Positions 1 to 9,634 of a stretch of 64,000 nt of DNA are shown here, in pieces. Both the position numbers and the translations under genes were made by a program. How positions within the stretch are numbered: the first letter of the stretch is position 1; each line of letters begins with the position of its first letter. This DNA is from a virus, in IMG/VR virus record IMGVR_UViG_3300034101_003783, positions 40,018 to 104,017 of that record, one strand, 5' to 3'. The notes under the pieces were generated by a model. That model saw only the letters and a program-made list of their open reading frames with translations, searched no databases and was not told the origin of the DNA.

Positions 1-3000
1 TGTGTTATATTATATTGAAAGTTAGGACCAACAATATTTCCTTGGAAGTCATTAAAAATATTATTATTATTAAAATTACTAGCAATTTGATTTCCTACTA
101 TGTGGTCGCCAATTTGATTATCGAAAATATTTGATCCCCATATATTACCAGACACAAAAGGTTGTCCACAAAAATTACCTATTGTATTGTGTTGGAAATC
201 ATTACCTATATTATTACCATAAAAAGAATCATTTGTATGATTAGATGAAAAGTTTGTTCCTACTTCATTAATCCAAGAAAAATACCCAATTCTGTTATCT
301 GTTGCAAAATCAGCAAAAGTATTTAAATTAAAAAAGTACCCAATTTCATTATCAGCAAAATAAGAACCTAAAGTATTTTCATAAAATATATCAGCAATAC
401 GATTAAAATTAAAACCATCTGTGATAGTATTTCTACTACATCCATAACCTATAACATTATTAAAATATCCTAAATCTGATGTATTAACTGTTACATTATA
501 TGTAAATGACTCACCTATCACATTTTCCGCAAAATTATTTCTTATTATGTTACCACCATCACCGTTATCTACCAAATCAAAACCAAAATAATTACCAATA
601 GTGTTTCCTGAAAATTTATCTAAGATAATATTTGATATTCCAGTTGTTTTATAACTACCAAAATTATTTCTAATAAAGTTATTTTGGAAATATGTACCTA
701 TTTGATTATTAATAAAAGTATTACCTATTAAATTATTTTGGGTGAAACCGCTAGCCAATGGCTCAATTGTGTATCCTGTTATAACTGCGGATGACCCACT
801 CAAATTATCTATTGTGTCGCCAACAGTTAAATCACCTATAATCAAATTTATTATCATTTCATCAACCCCATTATCACTAACTACTTCAGCACTTCCACCA
901 AAACCATCCTCAATTGTTTCACCAATATTAAATGTATTTATATCTGTTATGGTGATAGTCGCATCATTACCTCCTGTCGTTATTGTAATAATGTCACCAA
1001 CAGAATAGTATGTTCCGGCATTACTTATTGTTACACTAATTATAACACCAAAACCATCTGTTGTAATATCAACAGTAAGACCTACTCCTGTTCCTCCGTA
1101 TGTTGTTGGTACTCCTGTGGAATTTGAGTAACCTGATCCACCATTATTTAAGTTTATTGTTGTTGGAATTCCTTTTAATGTCGAATACCCTACTGTTGTT
1201 ACAACCCCTATTAAGTTTGCTCCTGTATCAGTTAAACCATCATTTCCAAAATAATTACCAATATGGTTATTTTGGAAAAATCCACCAATTATTTGTTTTT
1301 CGTTTGTACACCCAAAATAATCCCCAATATCATTTCCTTGAAAATTTGGCCCTACTGTGTTATTAACAAAATAATTTTTTATATTATTAAAAATAAAATT
1401 GTCATCTATAACATTTTTGTTAAAACCATTACCTATATTGTTATTATATGTATTATTTGATATTTCATTGTCTTGAAAAAAATCTCCTATTGTGTTACCT
1501 AAAGGTATAACCGAATCAGTCCCAAAGTTATTTCCAATAGTATTAGATTTAAAATTATTACCTATTCTATTATATGAAAAATCAGAACCATTATCACCTT
1601 TTTGTGCATATATTGAATTCCAGGTTGTACCTGAAGGACTTAATAGTGAATTAAAACTACCCTCAACGGCTGAATTATAAATACCACCCCCAATATTAGA
1701 TCTTGTTATTTCTAAAAATCCAGGTATAATAACATCTATTTCAGAACCAAAATCTGTTTTAGTAAATAATAATTTGTTACCTATAGGTGTTCCTACAGAA
1801 TCATATTCTTGTCTTTCGTATTGGAATCCTCCATTATTTATTGACCATTGTTTAAAAATAATTGAAAAGTATCTGTCTGGTATGGTATTAACTTTCATTA
1901 TTAGTTCTTTACCAACTATTAAATCATCTATCGAACCATCTAATGAATCATTAAAGGTTACATAATTTCTATTTGATATAGTATTAAAATCACTAAAACC
2001 AAAAAAATAATTATTAATAGGAGAGTTTCCAAAAAACCCATCATTAATGACGTTACTACTAAAATTATAACTAAATAAATTTTTAGTGGCGTTATTTCCA
2101 ATACTGTTGGAGACAAATCCATCACCTATCGTATTACTAGAAAACTTATTTTTTATTACATTTTCTTTAAACGAATCATCAATTATATTTGCAAAAAATC
2201 CCTGACCAATGTCATTCCCTTCAAAGACACCATAAATTATATTTTTTGTAAAATCATCATAGATATTATTATTATTAAAATTTGAAAATAGTCTAATGTT
2301 ATCAAAATTATCTTTTATTGTGTTAGATGAAAATACAAAATTATTTTTGTTAAAGGCATCCCCTATAATATTGTTAGTAAAATAATTACCTATTTGATTA
2401 TCTGAAAATTGGTTATATATGATATTATTAATAAAATTATTACCTATTTGATTATCTGAAAACGAGGTTGAGTTTTCACCTAAAAATCTATTCGATTCAA
2501 ATACATCACCAATAATATTATTGGAAAGATTACAATTTATTATATTATTATTAAAATAATAACCAAAAACACACTCATCGATATCATTTGTTGAGACGTT
2601 TTCAAAACAATAATCCCCCCAAACGTTATTTTCATTGTCGGTACCAAAAGTATTATTGTAACTATTGTTACCTATTTTATTATTATTGTATTCACCCTCT
2701 AAAAATAAATTATTTGATAGTAAAAAAATACCTGACCCAATATTTTGATAATTATTAGCATAATCACCAACGTAATTATTAATGGCATAACTATTAAGGA
2801 TTGCATCACCAAAAGTAGTTTTTTCGTAAAAATCATTAGTTTTAACATTTGTTTGTTTATAACTAAAATAACCATTAGTACCATTTGTTTCTTCTATACC
2901 TAAATAAAAAGATAAATTGTTACCTGTTGTTATGGTGTCACCAGTTATTGTCATAGAGGTATCATTACTTATATTAACAACCTCAAAAAAACTAGGATTT

Positions 3001-3653
3001 ATTCCATCAACATATATTACATCACCTAAACTTAAATCTGTAAATTTTGTATTTGTACCTGTAACAACACCACCTAATGCAATGTCAATTAAACCATTTA
3101 ATGGTAAATCAAATCTATAGGTATATAATTTGTATCTCTTAAATAATATGTTTTTATGGTCATAGTCTGTTCTATTATTAAACTCATCAATTCTTTCTGT
3201 AATTCTCCCAAAAGCAACACCGTTTGTTACTTCAGTTGTAGAAAAAGTCCAATCATATCTTATTCTGTCAAAGGGGTGTGATGATTGATAAGCAACTTCA
3301 CTTATTGTATTAATGCTTGTTGCTAAAACCATAATAGGTTCTACCGGTCCTTGTTTGTAATTTCCTGTTGTTATTGGGTTATTGTTTACATCAAAATTAG
3401 GTTGATCATAACAAGTTCTAAAATTTACAATGTTATAGAAGGCACCAGGTATTAAACTATTATTTGTAATTAAATTTACAAATGATGCGTATGTAATAGG
3501 GGTCGCACTTAAAACCCAACTTTGGAAATCTATTATTGGTGTGTGTTTTGTGGTTCCTGTTTGTACATCATAATTAACTATTGGCATAATGTCTGCCGAT
3601 GTGTACCCTGTATTTCCTACATATGGTAATTGTGATATTCTTTTATTTGCCAT
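1..3653 (-). CDS. Giant repeat tail fibre, 3' end outside window
   Basis: The frame is open from the ATG at 3653 down to base 3 with no stop, so at least 1217 residues are encoded and the C-terminus lies beyond the left edge. The N-terminus (MANKRISQLPYVGNTGYT) matches the fibre at 8632-9609 and probably anchors both to the same virion site. Most of the rest is an Asn/Ile/Phe-rich repeat of about nine residues, roughly N-x-I-G-(D/N)-x-F-x-x, which I infer folds as an elongated beta-solenoid. Two non-repeat insertions interrupt it: around 1590-1990, and around 745-1230, where Gly-rich segments such as GGSGY and FNIGETI resemble modules common in T4-like fibres. Function (host adhesion) is inferred from composition and context. 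A late-promoter-like heptamer lies 12 bases upstream. Confidence 0.85.
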   Translation of the reverse strand, partial: MANKRISQLPYVGNTGYTSADIMPIVNYDVQTGTTKHTPIIDFQSWVLSATPITYASFVNLITNNSLIPGAFYNIVNFRTCYDQPNFDVNNNPITTGNYKQGPVEPIMVLATSINTISEVAYQSSHPFDRIRYDWTFSTTEVTNGVAFGRITERIDEFNNRTDYDHKNILFKRYKLYTYRFDLPLNGLIDIALGGVVTGTNTKFTDLSLGDVIYVDGINPSFFEVVNISNDTSMTITGDTITTGNNLSFYLGIEETNGTNGYFSYKQTNVKTNDFYEKTTFGDAILNSYAINNYVGDYANNYQNIGSGIFLLSNNLFLEGEYNNNKIGNNSYNNTFGTDNENNVWGDYCFENVSTNDIDECVFGYYFNNNIINCNLSNNIIGDVFESNRFLGENSTSFSDNQIGNNFINNIIYNQFSDNQIGNYFTNNIIGDAFNKNNFVFSSNTIKDNFDNIRLFSNFNNNNIYDDFTKNIIYGVFEGNDIGQGFFANIIDDSFKENVIKNKFSSNTIGDGFVSNSIGNNATKNLFSYNFSSNVINDGFFGNSPINNYFFGFSDFNTISNRNYVTFNDSLDGSIDDLIVGKELIMKVNTIPDRYFSIIFKQWSINNGGFQYERQEYDSVGTPIGNKLLFTKTDFGSEIDVIIPGFLEITRSNIGGGIYNSAVEGSFNSLLSPSGTTWNSIYAQKGDNGSDFSYNRIGNNFKSNTIGNNFGTDSVIPLGNTIGDFFQDNEISNNTYNNNIGNGFNKNVIDDNFIFNNIKNYFVNNTVGPNFQGNDIGDYFGCTNEKQIIGGFFQNNHIGNYFGNDGLTDTGANLIGVVTTVGYSTLKGIPTTINLNNGGSGYSNSTGVPTTYGGTGVGLTVDITTDGFGVIISVTISNAGTYYSVGDIITITTGGNDATITITDINTFNIGETIEDGFGGSAEVVSDNGVDEMIINLIIGDLTVGDTIDNLSGSSAVITGYTIEPLASGFTQNNLIGNTFINNQIGTYFQNNFIRNNFGSYKTTGISNIILDKFSGNTIGNYFGFDLVDNGDGGNIIRNNFAENVIGESFTYNVTVNTSDLGYFNNVIGYGCSRNTITDGFNFNRIADIFYENTLGSYFADNEIGYFFNLNTFADFATDNRIGYFSWINEVGTNFSSNHTNDSFYGNNIGNDFQHNTIGNFCGQPFVSGNIWGSNIFDNQIGDHIVGNQIASNFNNNNIFNDFQGNIVGPNFQYNIT

Positions 3654-3664
3654 TTTTTTATTTT

Positions 3665-3671
3665 ATAAATA
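3665..3671 (-). promoter_or_regulatory. Late-promoter-like TATTTAT, 12 bases before 3653
   Basis: AATATTTATAAAATAAAAAA on the coding strand, immediately before the giant fibre ATG; it touches the stop region of 3672-4139. Confidence 0.55.
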
Positions 3672-4139
3672 TTAGATTATTAATAATGTTGTCGTTGTTG
3701 TAACAGGTAATGGTGGTTTAGGCCCTACACAACAAGGAAATTCAGAAACGTAACAACTATCGTATGGTAAGTCATCCGCAATAAAACTTTCTTGTATATT
3801 TATATATAATTTATCTCTTATTGGTAATATTAAAACCCCATCACTATTTCTTAAAAGGAATTGACCTTCATACCTACCAACCTTTCTTGTGTCTTTATTT
3901 GTAAATTGATAATAAATATAATATTCAGGATCTGAGTTTGGGTCTATCATTGTTTTAGAAACAAAACCGGCAGGTCTTGTTATTATTTTAGGTATACCAG
4001 TTTCAATGTCTACCATAGAAAAAAATATTGCAGAATTTTCTATCAATTCCATCATTCTATTATAATCACTACGACCATCTTTTACAACCTGCATTTTAAG
4101 TAAGGGTAGTGTGGCGTTTTTTTTAATAAAAAATTCCAT
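3672..4139 (-). CDS. Hypothetical protein with poly-Thr C-terminus
   Basis: A 155-residue protein I do not recognise. It starts MEFFIKKNATLPLLKMQ and has no signal peptide or membrane segment. The last residues, KPPLPVTTTTTLLII, form a Pro/Thr tail. A run of five or six threonines followed by hydrophobic residues also ends the proteins at 10300-12486 and 50925-51095. It sits between the giant fibre and the glycosyltransferases, with a TATTTAT heptamer 15 bases upstream, so a virion or tail-assembly role is likely but unproven. Confidence 0.75.
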   Translation of the reverse strand: MEFFIKKNATLPLLKMQVVKDGRSDYNRMMELIENSAIFFSMVDIETGIPKIITRPAGFVSKTMIDPNSDPEYYIYYQFTNKDTRKVGRYEGQFLLRNSDGVLILPIRDKLYINIQESFIADDLPYDSCYVSEFPCCVGPKPPLPVTTTTTLLII

Positions 4140-4154
4140 TAATCTTTTTTATTA

Positions 4155-4161
4155 ATAAATA
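4155..4161 (-). promoter_or_regulatory. Late-promoter-like TATTTAT, 15 bases before 4139
   Basis: TTATATTTATTAATAAAAAA on the coding strand, in the short gap after the HtrL-like gene. Confidence 0.55.
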
Positions 4162-4167
4162 TAACAA

Positions 4168-5838
4168 CTAACATTCTTTTCTTAATTGGCCATCATAAAA
4201 ATCAAATCTATTATGTTCAGTTGGGGTTAGGAGTAAAACGGAAGGATTAATATTACCTTTTATTGTTTCTTGATAACAATGGCTCATTAATGTTTGTTCA
4301 TAGGGGTTTTGGAATCTTGTTTTTAAATAACATTTATAGTTTCCTTCTTTTGTCATTAGAATTGGCCAATTTGAAAGATATATTTCCCCGCTAGCATATG
4401 GTACTCCTTTGTGTGACTTTATGTGTTTAAACTCTAAATTAGGAGAGTTTGGGTCTAAACCTTGTTTTGGTAATGTTTTATTATTAACCCAATGTATTTC
4501 TCTGAAACTTTGTGGTACATTATACCATGACCATTGTTTATCATGACTACCAAAAAATTCCGTAAAATTTAATTTCAAAAAATCAAAATTTTCTTTTTTA
4601 ATAATTTCTTGTGTTATATTAAATAAATTTTTTACATAACGATTAAATCCATTTTTACATAAACTAGATTCTTTATTATAGAAAGCCATATCATCCTCAA
4701 AAAAATAATAAGTAGATAAATCATTTTGTTCATTAAAATGTTCCGCAATAAATTGTCTACCACCAGTAATACCAATATTATTTTTTTTGATGTGGCTAAA
4801 TCCGTACATATCACAAATCCTTAAGTATTCTTCTGTTGTTGTTAAATCTGTGGAATTATTTAATAAAAATTTTTTAGTTTTTTTTATAAACGAAGGATCA
4901 TAATCCATCATAGACTCAACCAAAACCTCAAACTGTTTTGGGGAATTAAATGTAATAACGTATAAACCAACACCATTATTATCTATAGTTTGATCTATTT
5001 TTTGTCTTTTATTTTCAAATAAAACAATGTTATTTTTTATGTCCTCAAAAAATTTATATAGTAGTCCGTTTGAATCAATTTTTACATGATCAATTAAATT
5101 AGAATATTTGTATGTTAGAATTGTAAATAAACTTTCTTCAGTTCCCATGTAACCTGATGACAAAGTATCGTACATTAATTGATAATACAAACCATTTAAT
5201 TGTGATATAGTTTCTCTTGTTCCACCAAAAAATCCACCCCTTGCCACCATATTTGGTTTTTTACCAATGTATTCAGACATAGGTCCTATTGAAAACCCAT
5301 GTATCTCTGTGTTTGTTTCGTATGGAAAACAAATAAATGTAAATTTATTAAAAGTATTGTTTATTTTTTCTAAAACTTTGTCATGGGTGAAATACCCAAC
5401 ATTCACCGTGTTTGTAATTCCCGCATCAACCCAATATAATTTTTCTGAATTAAATGGGTCAAGTAACATGGCATCATGTAGTAAAAACATTTTAGACATA
5501 ACAAGTGGGTTATACATATCTAACTTACCTTGTGTTGAATCTTTTAACCAACCTACTTGGTTATACCATTCTGGATTATTTCTTATATTTTGTATTTTAT
5601 TATAAAAGTCATTATTTTTAAACCAACTTAAATCTCTTAATATAAATCTTGTTTTGTTTTGATCTCTACCTTGAGATATAACAAATTTTTGAAGTTCAGG
5701 GTCCCCAAAAATTATCATGTTACAATCAATTTTTAATGTTTCTTTAAATCTTTCTAAATAGAAATCGAAATTTCTTGACCAACCTTCGGTCATATTACCT
5801 CTACCTATATCCCACAAACCTGTAACTAATGTTATCAT
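4168..5838 (-). CDS. Two-domain glycosyltransferase-like protein (HtrL/YibB type N-half)
   Basis: A 556-residue protein with two sugar-transferase-like halves. The first half begins ITLVTGLWDIGRG and contains KLYWVDAGI, both typical of the HtrL/YibB (WlaTC-like) family found in polysaccharide loci. The second half, from about residue 290, starts GLYVITFNSPKQF and carries YYFFEDDM, an acidic metal-binding-type motif of GT-A folds, resembling GT25-like enzymes. It is the last of three consecutive minus-strand glycosyltransferase genes, 8 bases after 5847-6527. Donor and acceptor are unknown; virion or host-surface glycans are both possible. Confidence 0.75.
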   Translation of the reverse strand: MITLVTGLWDIGRGNMTEGWSRNFDFYLERFKETLKIDCNMIIFGDPELQKFVISQGRDQNKTRFILRDLSWFKNNDFYNKIQNIRNNPEWYNQVGWLKDSTQGKLDMYNPLVMSKMFLLHDAMLLDPFNSEKLYWVDAGITNTVNVGYFTHDKVLEKINNTFNKFTFICFPYETNTEIHGFSIGPMSEYIGKKPNMVARGGFFGGTRETISQLNGLYYQLMYDTLSSGYMGTEESLFTILTYKYSNLIDHVKIDSNGLLYKFFEDIKNNIVLFENKRQKIDQTIDNNGVGLYVITFNSPKQFEVLVESMMDYDPSFIKKTKKFLLNNSTDLTTTEEYLRICDMYGFSHIKKNNIGITGGRQFIAEHFNEQNDLSTYYFFEDDMAFYNKESSLCKNGFNRYVKNLFNITQEIIKKENFDFLKLNFTEFFGSHDKQWSWYNVPQSFREIHWVNNKTLPKQGLDPNSPNLEFKHIKSHKGVPYASGEIYLSNWPILMTKEGNYKCYLKTRFQNPYEQTLMSHCYQETIKGNINPSVLLLTPTEHNRFDFYDGQLRKEC

Positions 5839-5846
5839 TTTGTTTT

Positions 5847-6527
5847 TTATTCTTTATTAAGTTTATCATATATAAAATTATGGTAGTTACCCTGTATCCA
5901 AACATCGTAATTAACAGGACCATTAGGTTGTAAAGTTGATACAAACCCAACGGCATGATTTATCATTAAAGGTATTGTAGTTAGAACTTTAAACCCCTTT
6001 GAAGATAATAAACATAGATGGTCATCTATTGCAATATAATCTTTTTTGTAATTAATATTATCAATTAAATGTTCATAAGCTCTTTTTTTTATTAGATAGG
6101 CCCATGAACCAGTACTTTTAGTTACCGAATATAGATTGTCCGTCACATATTTTAAATCTTCCTTTGGGTTACACCCAAGCAATACAACATCCCACTCAAC
6201 AGATTTTAAATCTAAAACAACTTTTTTTAATACTTCCGTAAATTCTTTTTTTTCTTTTGGGTAATAACAAATATCCTCAATATTAAAATCATCTTCCCCC
6301 ACAAAAATTATTTCTAAATTTTCTTTTTTTGCAATCTTAAATAATTCTAAATGACTTTTAGTACAAGAATAAACTTTTAAATCATCTGTTTGGGCAGGAA
6401 ACCTAAATAAGTTTTTTATCTCATATTTAGAAATCAAACTATTAACATGGATTAACCTATCTACACTACTATCAAGATTTATAAAAAAACCCTTGTTGGC
6501 TAAAACCTCATTTAAAATACTAAACAT
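5847..6527 (-). CDS. GT25-family glycosyltransferase
   Basis: A 226-residue protein with the hallmarks of the GT25 (LPS-type) family in order: FINLDSSVDR near the N-terminus, CTKSHLELF, the acidic motif FVGEDDF where the metal and sugar nucleotide bind, WDVVLLG, and GSWAYLIKKRAYE. The length is close to bacterial GT25 enzymes. It lies 3 bases downstream of the GT60-like gene and 8 bases upstream of the HtrL-like gene, so the three are probably co-transcribed. The acceptor is not evident from sequence. Confidence 0.83.
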   Translation of the reverse strand: MFSILNEVLANKGFFINLDSSVDRLIHVNSLISKYEIKNLFRFPAQTDDLKVYSCTKSHLELFKIAKKENLEIIFVGEDDFNIEDICYYPKEKKEFTEVLKKVVLDLKSVEWDVVLLGCNPKEDLKYVTDNLYSVTKSTGSWAYLIKKRAYEHLIDNINYKKDYIAIDDHLCLLSSKGFKVLTTIPLMINHAVGFVSTLQPNGPVNYDVWIQGNYHNFIYDKLNKE

Positions 6528-6530
6528 TTT

Positions 6531-7778
6531 TTATAAATTACCCGTTATTCTATTACACCACCCTTTTGATTTAGAGTAAGGCCAAACAACCCAATACTTT
6601 GGTTTTTCTGTTGTATTAAATTCTCTCCATACTTTACAGTATCCATCAGGATCCTTTTTCATTCTAAGGATTTCATTAGTGTCCGCATCTTGTCTGTGAA
6701 GAGTCTCATCCTTACTATTATGAAATGCAACAACCCAAAACTCATAATCATTTTCTGGAACATCGTTAAACGAAACATCAATACAATGTTTAAAGATCAT
6801 TGAAAAACTATTAATCCATTCTTCCTCGTTCTTATATTCATATGGGTTTGGTGGATATTTCTTATCTATTGTATATTGTTGTACTGCTCTTTTAGAGAAT
6901 AAAATACCCGAATATTTTTCATAGTCTTTAATCGTTCTTTCAGACCCCATACCATAAATCCCAATATCCTCATTTAAAGTTTCACCGTCAACACCTAAAA
7001 GTTTTCTATTTTTAGAATGTGACGAATCATTTTTCTTATACCATTCTTTATCATCATCCCATTGTTTTGTTCTACCTTTTCTTGTGTATTCATGCCAAAT
7101 TACAACTTTGTGTGGGTGAAATAAATCATACCCATGGGTATAAGACCTTACCGCAATTGATATTTCTTCTCCATGAAAATAATATTCAGGGTCATGTTGT
7201 ACTTCTTTTGTAAATTCACCTAATGTAAAACAAAAATGAGCCGAGTAGAATCTTGCAGGAATAGGACCCGTTAAGTCTTTCCAATTAGGAATCACTTCGG
7301 GTAAAAAGAAAACACAACCTTCAGGTGTAAATCTATCAAACGCCATTCTCCATGGTTCAGTTACTCTACCTTGTGGGTCGTTATCAGGATCAAAAGACGA
7401 AACATATCCGGTTAATAAAGGTTTTTTATAACCCTTATTCTGTAAATCTGTAATCATACTAATAAGAGTAGAATCCCAACCCTTCTCAAACCTCATATGA
7501 GAATCTATTTGTAATGTGTACTCCTCATTGTCGTATTGTTGTTGTGTAAGATTTCTTGCCCAACAAACTCCTTTTGATTCTACGTACGGAATATTTAAAA
7601 TTTTAAATCTCTTATCATTATCAAACTCAGAAAGATCATCAAATTTATCTTCTTCATTAAATTGTCTTGCAATTGAAAAAACTAAGTTCTCAGGGTTTTT
7701 TGCTTTATCTAAACAATCTTTGATTGTTGGTACTAATTGTGGATCTCTGTAAGACGCAATCTGTATAAAAATTTTCAT
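6531..7778 (-). CDS. GT60-like polypeptide GlcNAc-transferase
   Basis: A 415-residue protein matching the GlcNAc (GT60) family, whose characterised members add alpha-GlcNAc to hydroxyproline or threonine in proteins. Motifs seen are IFIQIASYRDPQL at the start, KGVCWARNLTQQQY, LQIDSHMRF (the DSH metal-binding motif), FYSAHFCF, YYFHGEEI and IWHEYTRKGR. The gene sits directly beside Thr/Pro-rich proteins (7827-8297, 9635-10303, 10300-12486), which makes protein O-glycosylation of virion components an attractive inference. The acceptor is unproven and a glycolipid acceptor cannot be excluded. Confidence 0.85.
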   Translation of the reverse strand: MKIFIQIASYRDPQLVPTIKDCLDKAKNPENLVFSIARQFNEEDKFDDLSEFDNDKRFKILNIPYVESKGVCWARNLTQQQYDNEEYTLQIDSHMRFEKGWDSTLISMITDLQNKGYKKPLLTGYVSSFDPDNDPQGRVTEPWRMAFDRFTPEGCVFFLPEVIPNWKDLTGPIPARFYSAHFCFTLGEFTKEVQHDPEYYFHGEEISIAVRSYTHGYDLFHPHKVVIWHEYTRKGRTKQWDDDKEWYKKNDSSHSKNRKLLGVDGETLNEDIGIYGMGSERTIKDYEKYSGILFSKRAVQQYTIDKKYPPNPYEYKNEEEWINSFSMIFKHCIDVSFNDVPENDYEFWVVAFHNSKDETLHRQDADTNEILRMKKDPDGYCKVWREFNTTEKPKYWVVWPYSKSKGWCNRITGNL

Positions 7779-7817
7779 TTACTTTTTTTGTAAAAAATAA
7801 TAAACAAATAAAATAAA

Positions 7818-7824
7818 ATAAATA
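7818..7824 (-). promoter_or_regulatory. Possible late-promoter TATTTAT, 39 bases before 7778
   Basis: The heptamer lies in an A/T stretch upstream of the GT60-like gene; the flanks are low complexity, so this assignment is weak. Confidence 0.3.
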
Positions 7825-7826
7825 AT

Positions 7827-8297
7827 TTAAAGACAAAGATTAGAAACACAAGGAGGTCCTGTTACAATATTAACGTTAACTAAATTTGTAACGTTTGAAG
7901 CACAAAAATATGTTGGCAATATGTGACCTATTGGTACTAATGTATTAATATTACCAAAACAATCTACAAAATCTAACGTTCCACCTTCTATCGTTAATGC
8001 GATTGCCTCTATACAGTTACATTCCGTAGGTAAAGGGCTTGGGGTTGGTGTGGGTGTTGGTGTAGGGCTTGGTGTAATACATGTATATAACTCAAACCTA
8101 TCACAACCTTCCCCATCTATTATTTTAACTAACAAAGATCCTGACGTATTTAATGGTGACGGAACAGTAAAAGTGTAAGACGGTGGACAAGAAGTAAGTC
8201 CCGTTATATAAACACATATTGTATTTGTTATGTCACAAACATAAACATCATAAGGAGATGTACCAGTAATAACGTTTATGGTTATTTCATTTGACAT
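7827..8297 (-). CDS. Small virion-like protein with Thr/Pro linker
   Basis: A 156-residue protein with two small Cys-containing segments joined by the linker [19 protein letters not shown] at about residues 79-97. The N-terminal part (DVYVCDITNTICVYITG) and C-terminal part look like beta-rich modules, but I recognise no family. Its ATG directly abuts the stop of 8298-8627, so the two are translationally adjacent. Thr/Pro linkers recur in two neighbours, which together with the fibre genes suggests a tail or capsid-surface protein. Confidence 0.7.
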   Translation of the reverse strand: MSNEITINVITGTSPYDVYVCDITNTICVYITGLTSCPPSYTFTVPSPLNTSGSLLVKIIDGEGCDRFELYTCITPSPTPTPTPTPSPLPTECNCIEAIALTIEGGTLDFVDCFGNINTLVPIGHILPTYFCASNVTNLVNVNIVTGPPCVSNLCL

Positions 8298-8627
8298 TTA
8301 ATTATTATTGATTATTTGATTGTAAACTAATAAAATCCCCTCACCATAAGAAGGATACTGATTCATTTCATTTTTAGTTTTTATAATTTCCACAGATTTT
8401 ATTTCTCCGTCTAATAAATAAAATTTAACCGTTTCCCAATCACTAATATCTTCAGGATTTTTCACATAAGTTAAATCATTTATCATACAAATAAAAAAAT
8501 CATTTAATAACGTAATTAAATTATTTTGATCATCTAAAAAAAATGTTTCGTTCGGGACTGAGTAAGTGTTGATATTTTTATCAACATTATACAACTCCAT
8601 AAAAAAGTATTTTTGATTGTTTGCCAT
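8298..8627 (-). CDS. Hypothetical protein in tail-fibre cluster
   Basis: A 109-residue acidic protein beginning MANNQKYFFMELYNVDKN. No signal peptide, membrane helix or known motif is visible. It is sandwiched between the 325-residue fibre (4 bases away) and the Thr/Pro-linker protein (0 bases), so it probably belongs to the same transcript. By analogy a fibre chaperone or assembly factor is possible, but nothing in the sequence shows this. Confidence 0.65.
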   Translation of the reverse strand: MANNQKYFFMELYNVDKNINTYSVPNETFFLDDQNNLITLLNDFFICMINDLTYVKNPEDISDWETVKFYLLDGEIKSVEIIKTKNEMNQYPSYGEGILLVYNQIINNN

Positions 8628-8631
8628 AATT

Positions 8632-9609
8632 TTAATTTTTTATTATTATTATATATAATTCTCCTTGTCTTGAGTTGCCCGAAACCCCAGATACCGCCGC
8701 CCCTTGAGCCGCAGTACTTGTATTAACGTACCTAGCCCTAATATCAATTGTATGACTTCCTGCACTTAAATTTAATATAGAACTTAATGACCATGTTGTA
8801 TTAGTAAAGGCCACATTTATAGTGTTTGGGTTCATTGTGTTTATGTGATTAAATCCACCATCTGTTTGTAAAGATCCATCAACAAAAATACCAATGTAAG
8901 ATGTAAATGTATAATTAGACCCATTGGTGTTACCTATACCTCCTATTGAAGACACATAAACAGAACAATTACTAGGGACGGTAAAGGTTTGGGATAATCC
9001 TGGAACAACAAAATATGCTGTAGTTGCATTTGATAAAGGAAGAGATGCGTTACCATATAGTTTATATGTTGTCTGACCTAACCCAGCAACTAATTTACCT
9101 GATGAATCAAAAGATGCTGCTTGATTTGGTGTTCCTGTTGTATTACCTACATTTACTGTAGAAGAACTAAAAGTTGTTGCAATTAGTCCTTGTGCGGACG
9201 TATTACCGGTTATATTTAAATTTCCATTAACGGTTAAACCTGTTACAGTATTAATTGTTTGAGTTAAATCGGGTTGACCATTATTTTGTTTTATTGTGAA
9301 AACATTATCACTATATGTAAAACCTGTAACATATGTGTCAGGATCAATTGGTAAATTTTGATATGTTGTTGCCGATATGATATTTGTATTTATACCGTTT
9401 GTAAAAGAAGTAGATCCGGTAACTGTTCCTCCGCTTAATGGTAAAAAATAGTTATAAGAATCTATTATGACATAATCTTTAACATCATCTATCTTTGTGT
9501 TACTTGTGGTTCCTGTCGGATTTAAATAGTTAACAAAAACTAATAAATCAATTGGTGTATAGCCGGTATTTCCGATATAAGGAAACTGTGATATTTTAAC
9601 ATCAGACAT
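8632..9609 (-). CDS. Tail fibre or receptor-binding protein with shared N-terminal anchor
   Basis: A 325-residue protein. Residues 1-20 (MSDVKISQFPYIGNTGYT) match the start of the giant fibre at 1-3653, indicating a common virion attachment module. The middle is rich in Gly, Thr and Asn, typical of trimeric fibre shafts, and includes TFSSSTVNVGNTTGTPNQAA. The C-terminal 130 residues (SNCSVYVSSIGGIG ... LSAGSHTIDIRARY ... GELYIIIIKN) look like a compact beta-sandwich head, probably the receptor-binding or trimerisation domain. A TATTTAT heptamer lies 17 bases upstream. The receptor is unknown. Confidence 0.8.
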   Translation of the reverse strand: MSDVKISQFPYIGNTGYTPIDLLVFVNYLNPTGTTSNTKIDDVKDYVIIDSYNYFLPLSGGTVTGSTSFTNGINTNIISATTYQNLPIDPDTYVTGFTYSDNVFTIKQNNGQPDLTQTINTVTGLTVNGNLNITGNTSAQGLIATTFSSSTVNVGNTTGTPNQAASFDSSGKLVAGLGQTTYKLYGNASLPLSNATTAYFVVPGLSQTFTVPSNCSVYVSSIGGIGNTNGSNYTFTSYIGIFVDGSLQTDGGFNHINTMNPNTINVAFTNTTWSLSSILNLSAGSHTIDIRARYVNTSTAAQGAAVSGVSGNSRQGELYIIIIKN

Positions 9610-9625
9610 TTTTTATTTTTTTATT

Positions 9626-9632
9626 ATAAATA
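9626..9632 (-). promoter_or_regulatory. Late-promoter-like TATTTAT, 16 bases before 9609
   Basis: ACTATTTATAATAAAAAAAT on the coding strand, ahead of the second fibre gene. Confidence 0.55.
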
Positions 9633-9634
9633 GT

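Noticed and set aside
742-1366. Plus-strand short frames in the fibre region
   Set aside because: They are antisense shadows of the long minus-strand fibre frame, which is continuously open and repeat-coding.
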